Part shown: positions 50,977 to 52,617 of the stretch, one piece after another | Layout of the letters: every line of letters starts with the position of its first letter | Numbering within the stretch: position 1 is the first letter of the stretch | Assembly: GCF_000282975.1 (NCBI RefSeq) | Contig: NZ_ALJC01000105.1 | Coordinates: forward strand, 1-52,617 | DNA from: Pseudomonas psychrophila HA-4 | GTDB taxonomy: Bacteria; Pseudomonadota; Gammaproteobacteria; Pseudomonadales; Pseudomonadaceae | Length of the DNA: 52,617 nucleotides | Direction: 5' to 3' | The notes under the pieces: model-generated | Database searches by the model: none | What the model saw: the letters and a program-made list of their open reading frames with translations, nothing else | What the model was told of the DNA's origin: nothing | Program-made: the position numbers and the translations under genes

Positions 50977-52560
50977 ATGACCCAACAGGCCGCCGAAGTC
51001 GCGAAACGCCGCACTTTCGCCATTATTTCCCACCCCGATGCGGGTAAGACCACCATCACCGAGAAGCTCTTGCTGATGGGTAAGGCGATTGCTGTCGCCG
51101 GTACGGTGAAATCGCGAAAGTCCGACCGCCATGCCACCTCCGACTGGATGGAAATGGAGAAACAACGGGGTATTTCGATTACCACGTCGGTCATGCAGTT
51201 CCCGTATCGCGACCACATGATCAACCTGCTCGACACCCCTGGCCACGAAGACTTCTCGGAAGATACCTACCGCACATTGACTGCGGTCGACTCGGCCCTG
51301 ATGGTGCTCGATGGCGGTAAAGGGGTTGAGCCACGCACCATCGCCCTGATGGACGTGTGCCGTCTGCGGGACACGCCTATCGTCAGCTTCATCAACAAAC
51401 TCGACCGCGATATTCGCGACCCGATCGAGTTGCTGGACGAAATCGAAGCGGTCCTCAAGATCAAGGCGGCGCCGATCACCTGGCCGATTGGCTGCTACCG
51501 CGACTTCAAGGGTGTTTATCACCTGGCTGACGACTACATCATCGTCTACACCGCCGGTCACGGTCATGAACGCACTGACGTCAAAATCATCGAGAAACTC
51601 GACTCCGACGAAGCCCGCGCCCACTTGGGTGACGAGTACGACCGCTTCGTCGATCAGTTGGAGCTGGTTCAAGGTGCCTGCCATGAATTCAACCAGCAGG
51701 AATTCCTTGATGGCCAACTGACCCCGGTGTTCTTCGGTACGGCGTTGGGCAACTTTGGTGTCGATCATGTGCTTGATGCCGTGGTCAATTGGGCGCCGGA
51801 GCCATTGGCCCGTGTGGCCAATGAGCGCACCGTTGAGCCGGTTGAAGAGAAGTTCAGCGGCTTCGTGTTCAAGATTCAGGCGAACATGGACCCCAAACAC
51901 CGCGACCGTATTGCCTTTATGCGTATCTGCTCAGGCAAGTACGAAAAAGGCATGAAAATGCGCCACGTGCGTACTGGCAAAGACGTGCGTATTGGCGACG
52001 CGTTGACGTTCTTCTCCTCTGAACGTGAGCAGCTTGAAGAAGCCTTTGCGGGCGACATTATCGGGTTGCACAACCACGGCACCATCCAGATCGGTGACAC
52101 GTTCACCGAAGGTGAGAGCCTGAGCTTCACCGGTATCCCGCACTTCGCCCCGGAACTGTTCCGCCGCGTGCGCCTGCGCGATCCGCTCAAGTCCAAGCAA
52201 CTGCGTCAGGGCTTGCAGCAACTGGCCGAAGAAGGCGCCACACAGGTGTTCTTCCCAGAGCGCAGCAACGACATCATCTTGGGCGCCGTGGGTGTGCTGC
52301 AATTTGATGTGGTCGCGAGCCGCCTGAAAGAAGAATACAAAGTGGAATGCTCCTACGAGCCAATCACCGTGTACTCGGCGCGTTGGATTGATTGCGACGA
52401 TAAAAAGAAAATGGAAGATTTCCGCGTCAAAGCCGTGGAAAACCTGGCGGTGGACGGTGGCGGTCACCTGACCTACCTTGCTCCGACCCGCGTCAACTTG
52501 GCGCTGATGGAAGAGCGCTGGCCAGACGTGAGCTTCCGCGCTACGCGTGAGCACCACTAA
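50977..52560 (+). CDS. prfC: Peptide chain release factor 3 (RF3)
   Basis: A 527-residue translational GTPase that removes RF1 and RF2 from the ribosome after termination. G-motifs: G1 [17 protein letters not shown]2 region with [13 protein letters not shown]3 [15 protein letters not shown]4 NKLDRD. Domain II begins near residue 300 and the RF3-specific C-terminal domain contains [24 protein letters not shown]. Length matches E. coli RF3 (529). Start ATG 50977 lacks a strong ribosome-binding site (cagg at about 10 bases). Stands alone; a hairpin follows. Confidence 0.97.
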   Translation: MTQQAAEVAKRRTFAIISHPDAGKTTITEKLLLMGKAIAVAGTVKSRKSDRHATSDWMEMEKQRGISITTSVMQFPYRDHMINLLDTPGHEDFSEDTYRTLTAVDSALMVLDGGKGVEPRTIALMDVCRLRDTPIVSFINKLDRDIRDPIELLDEIEAVLKIKAAPITWPIGCYRDFKGVYHLADDYIIVYTAGHGHERTDVKIIEKLDSDEARAHLGDEYDRFVDQLELVQGACHEFNQQEFLDGQLTPVFFGTALGNFGVDHVLDAVVNWAPEPLARVANERTVEPVEEKFSGFVFKIQANMDPKHRDRIAFMRICSGKYEKGMKMRHVRTGKDVRIGDALTFFSSEREQLEEAFAGDIIGLHNHGTIQIGDTFTEGESLSFTGIPHFAPELFRRVRLRDPLKSKQLRQGLQQLAEEGATQVFFPERSNDIILGAVGVLQFDVVASRLKEEYKVECSYEPITVYSARWIDCDDKKKMEDFRVKAVENLAVDGGGHLTYLAPTRVNLALMEERWPDVSFRATREHH

Positions 52561-52583
52561 GGGTTCAGGCCTGATGTCTAGTC

Positions 52584-52609
52584 CTGAAATAGGTTTACAC
52601 CTGTTTCAG
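52584..52609. terminator. Hairpin after prfC
   Basis: ctgaaataggt and acctgtttcag form an 11-bp stem with one G-T pair and a 4-base loop, 24 bases past the prfC stop. The window ends soon after and shows A rather than T on the plus strand, so it may be a stabilising hairpin, or its real function may depend on sequence beyond the edge. Confidence 0.5.
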
Positions 52610-52617
52610 TCTAAAAA

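Overview
The window is a chromosomal segment of a fluorescent-type Pseudomonas. Three things point there: Pseudomonas-style core gene order (yacG-coaE-pilD-pilC / pilA, nadC-DUF1631-ampD-ampE, piuB / piuA / piuC-Sel1, speC), a Pseudomonas-type three-domain fructose PTS protein (FruB), and REP/REPIN palindromes typical of the genus. From memory, the block from yacG to piuB follows the PAO1 order PA4530-PA4513, with insertions and one clear loss (pilB). Most genes are GC-rich; the pair at 34.3-36.5 kb is clearly AT-richer. I see no CRISPR array, prophage, transposase or rRNA.

Region by region. 1-4.5 kb: end of a tRNA-Pro gene, then a glutamate-dependent acid-resistance cassette (glutaminase and GadC-type antiporter on the minus strand, glutamate decarboxylase divergent on the plus strand), bracketed on both sides by REPINs of one family. 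4.5-9.2 kb: type II NADH dehydrogenase, a DUF1780 protein, an OprD-type porin and a lone CbiM-like membrane protein. 9.2-12.8 kb: yacG, coaE and type IV pilus genes pilD, pilC and pilA, with no pilB. 12.8-19.1 kb: an alkylation-repair pair (Ada-AraC-AlkA fusion and Ogt), nadC, a DUF1631 gene, ampD and ampE. 19.1-26.9 kb: tatD and the repressor cra, divergent from the fruBKA fructose PTS operon, with a near-perfect Cra operator between them. 26.9-34.1 kb: a small DUF559 protein whose end lies inside a repeat, then the piu iron-uptake cluster (PepSY-flavodoxin reductase, TonB receptor, Fe(II)/2-oxoglutarate dioxygenase, Sel1-repeat protein). 34.3-36.6 kb: two adjacent genes for an alpha-xenorhabdolysin (XaxAB/YaxAB-type) two-component pore-forming toxin. 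36.6-42.8 kb: ornithine decarboxylase, then a TonB siderophore receptor divergent from a two-component system. 42.8-46.8 kb: a fluoroacetate-dehalogenase-type hydrolase, a LysR regulator and a LeuC/LeuD-type dehydratase pair. 46.9-50.7 kb: a four-gene OpuC/Osm-type osmoprotectant ABC transporter, interrupted between permease and ATPase genes by a composite palindromic element. 50.9-52.6 kb: prfC (RF3).

The most interesting items are the XaxAB-type toxin on an AT-rich islet between conserved iron and polyamine genes, the REPIN-bracketed Gad cassette, the absence of pilB from an otherwise intact pil locus, the palindromic insertion that supplies the last codons of an ABC permease, and a dehalogenase carrying essentially every diagnostic residue of fluoroacetate dehalogenases. 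Functions are read from protein motifs recognised by eye; no searches or structure predictions were run. PAO1 locus numbers and reference residue numbers are recalled.
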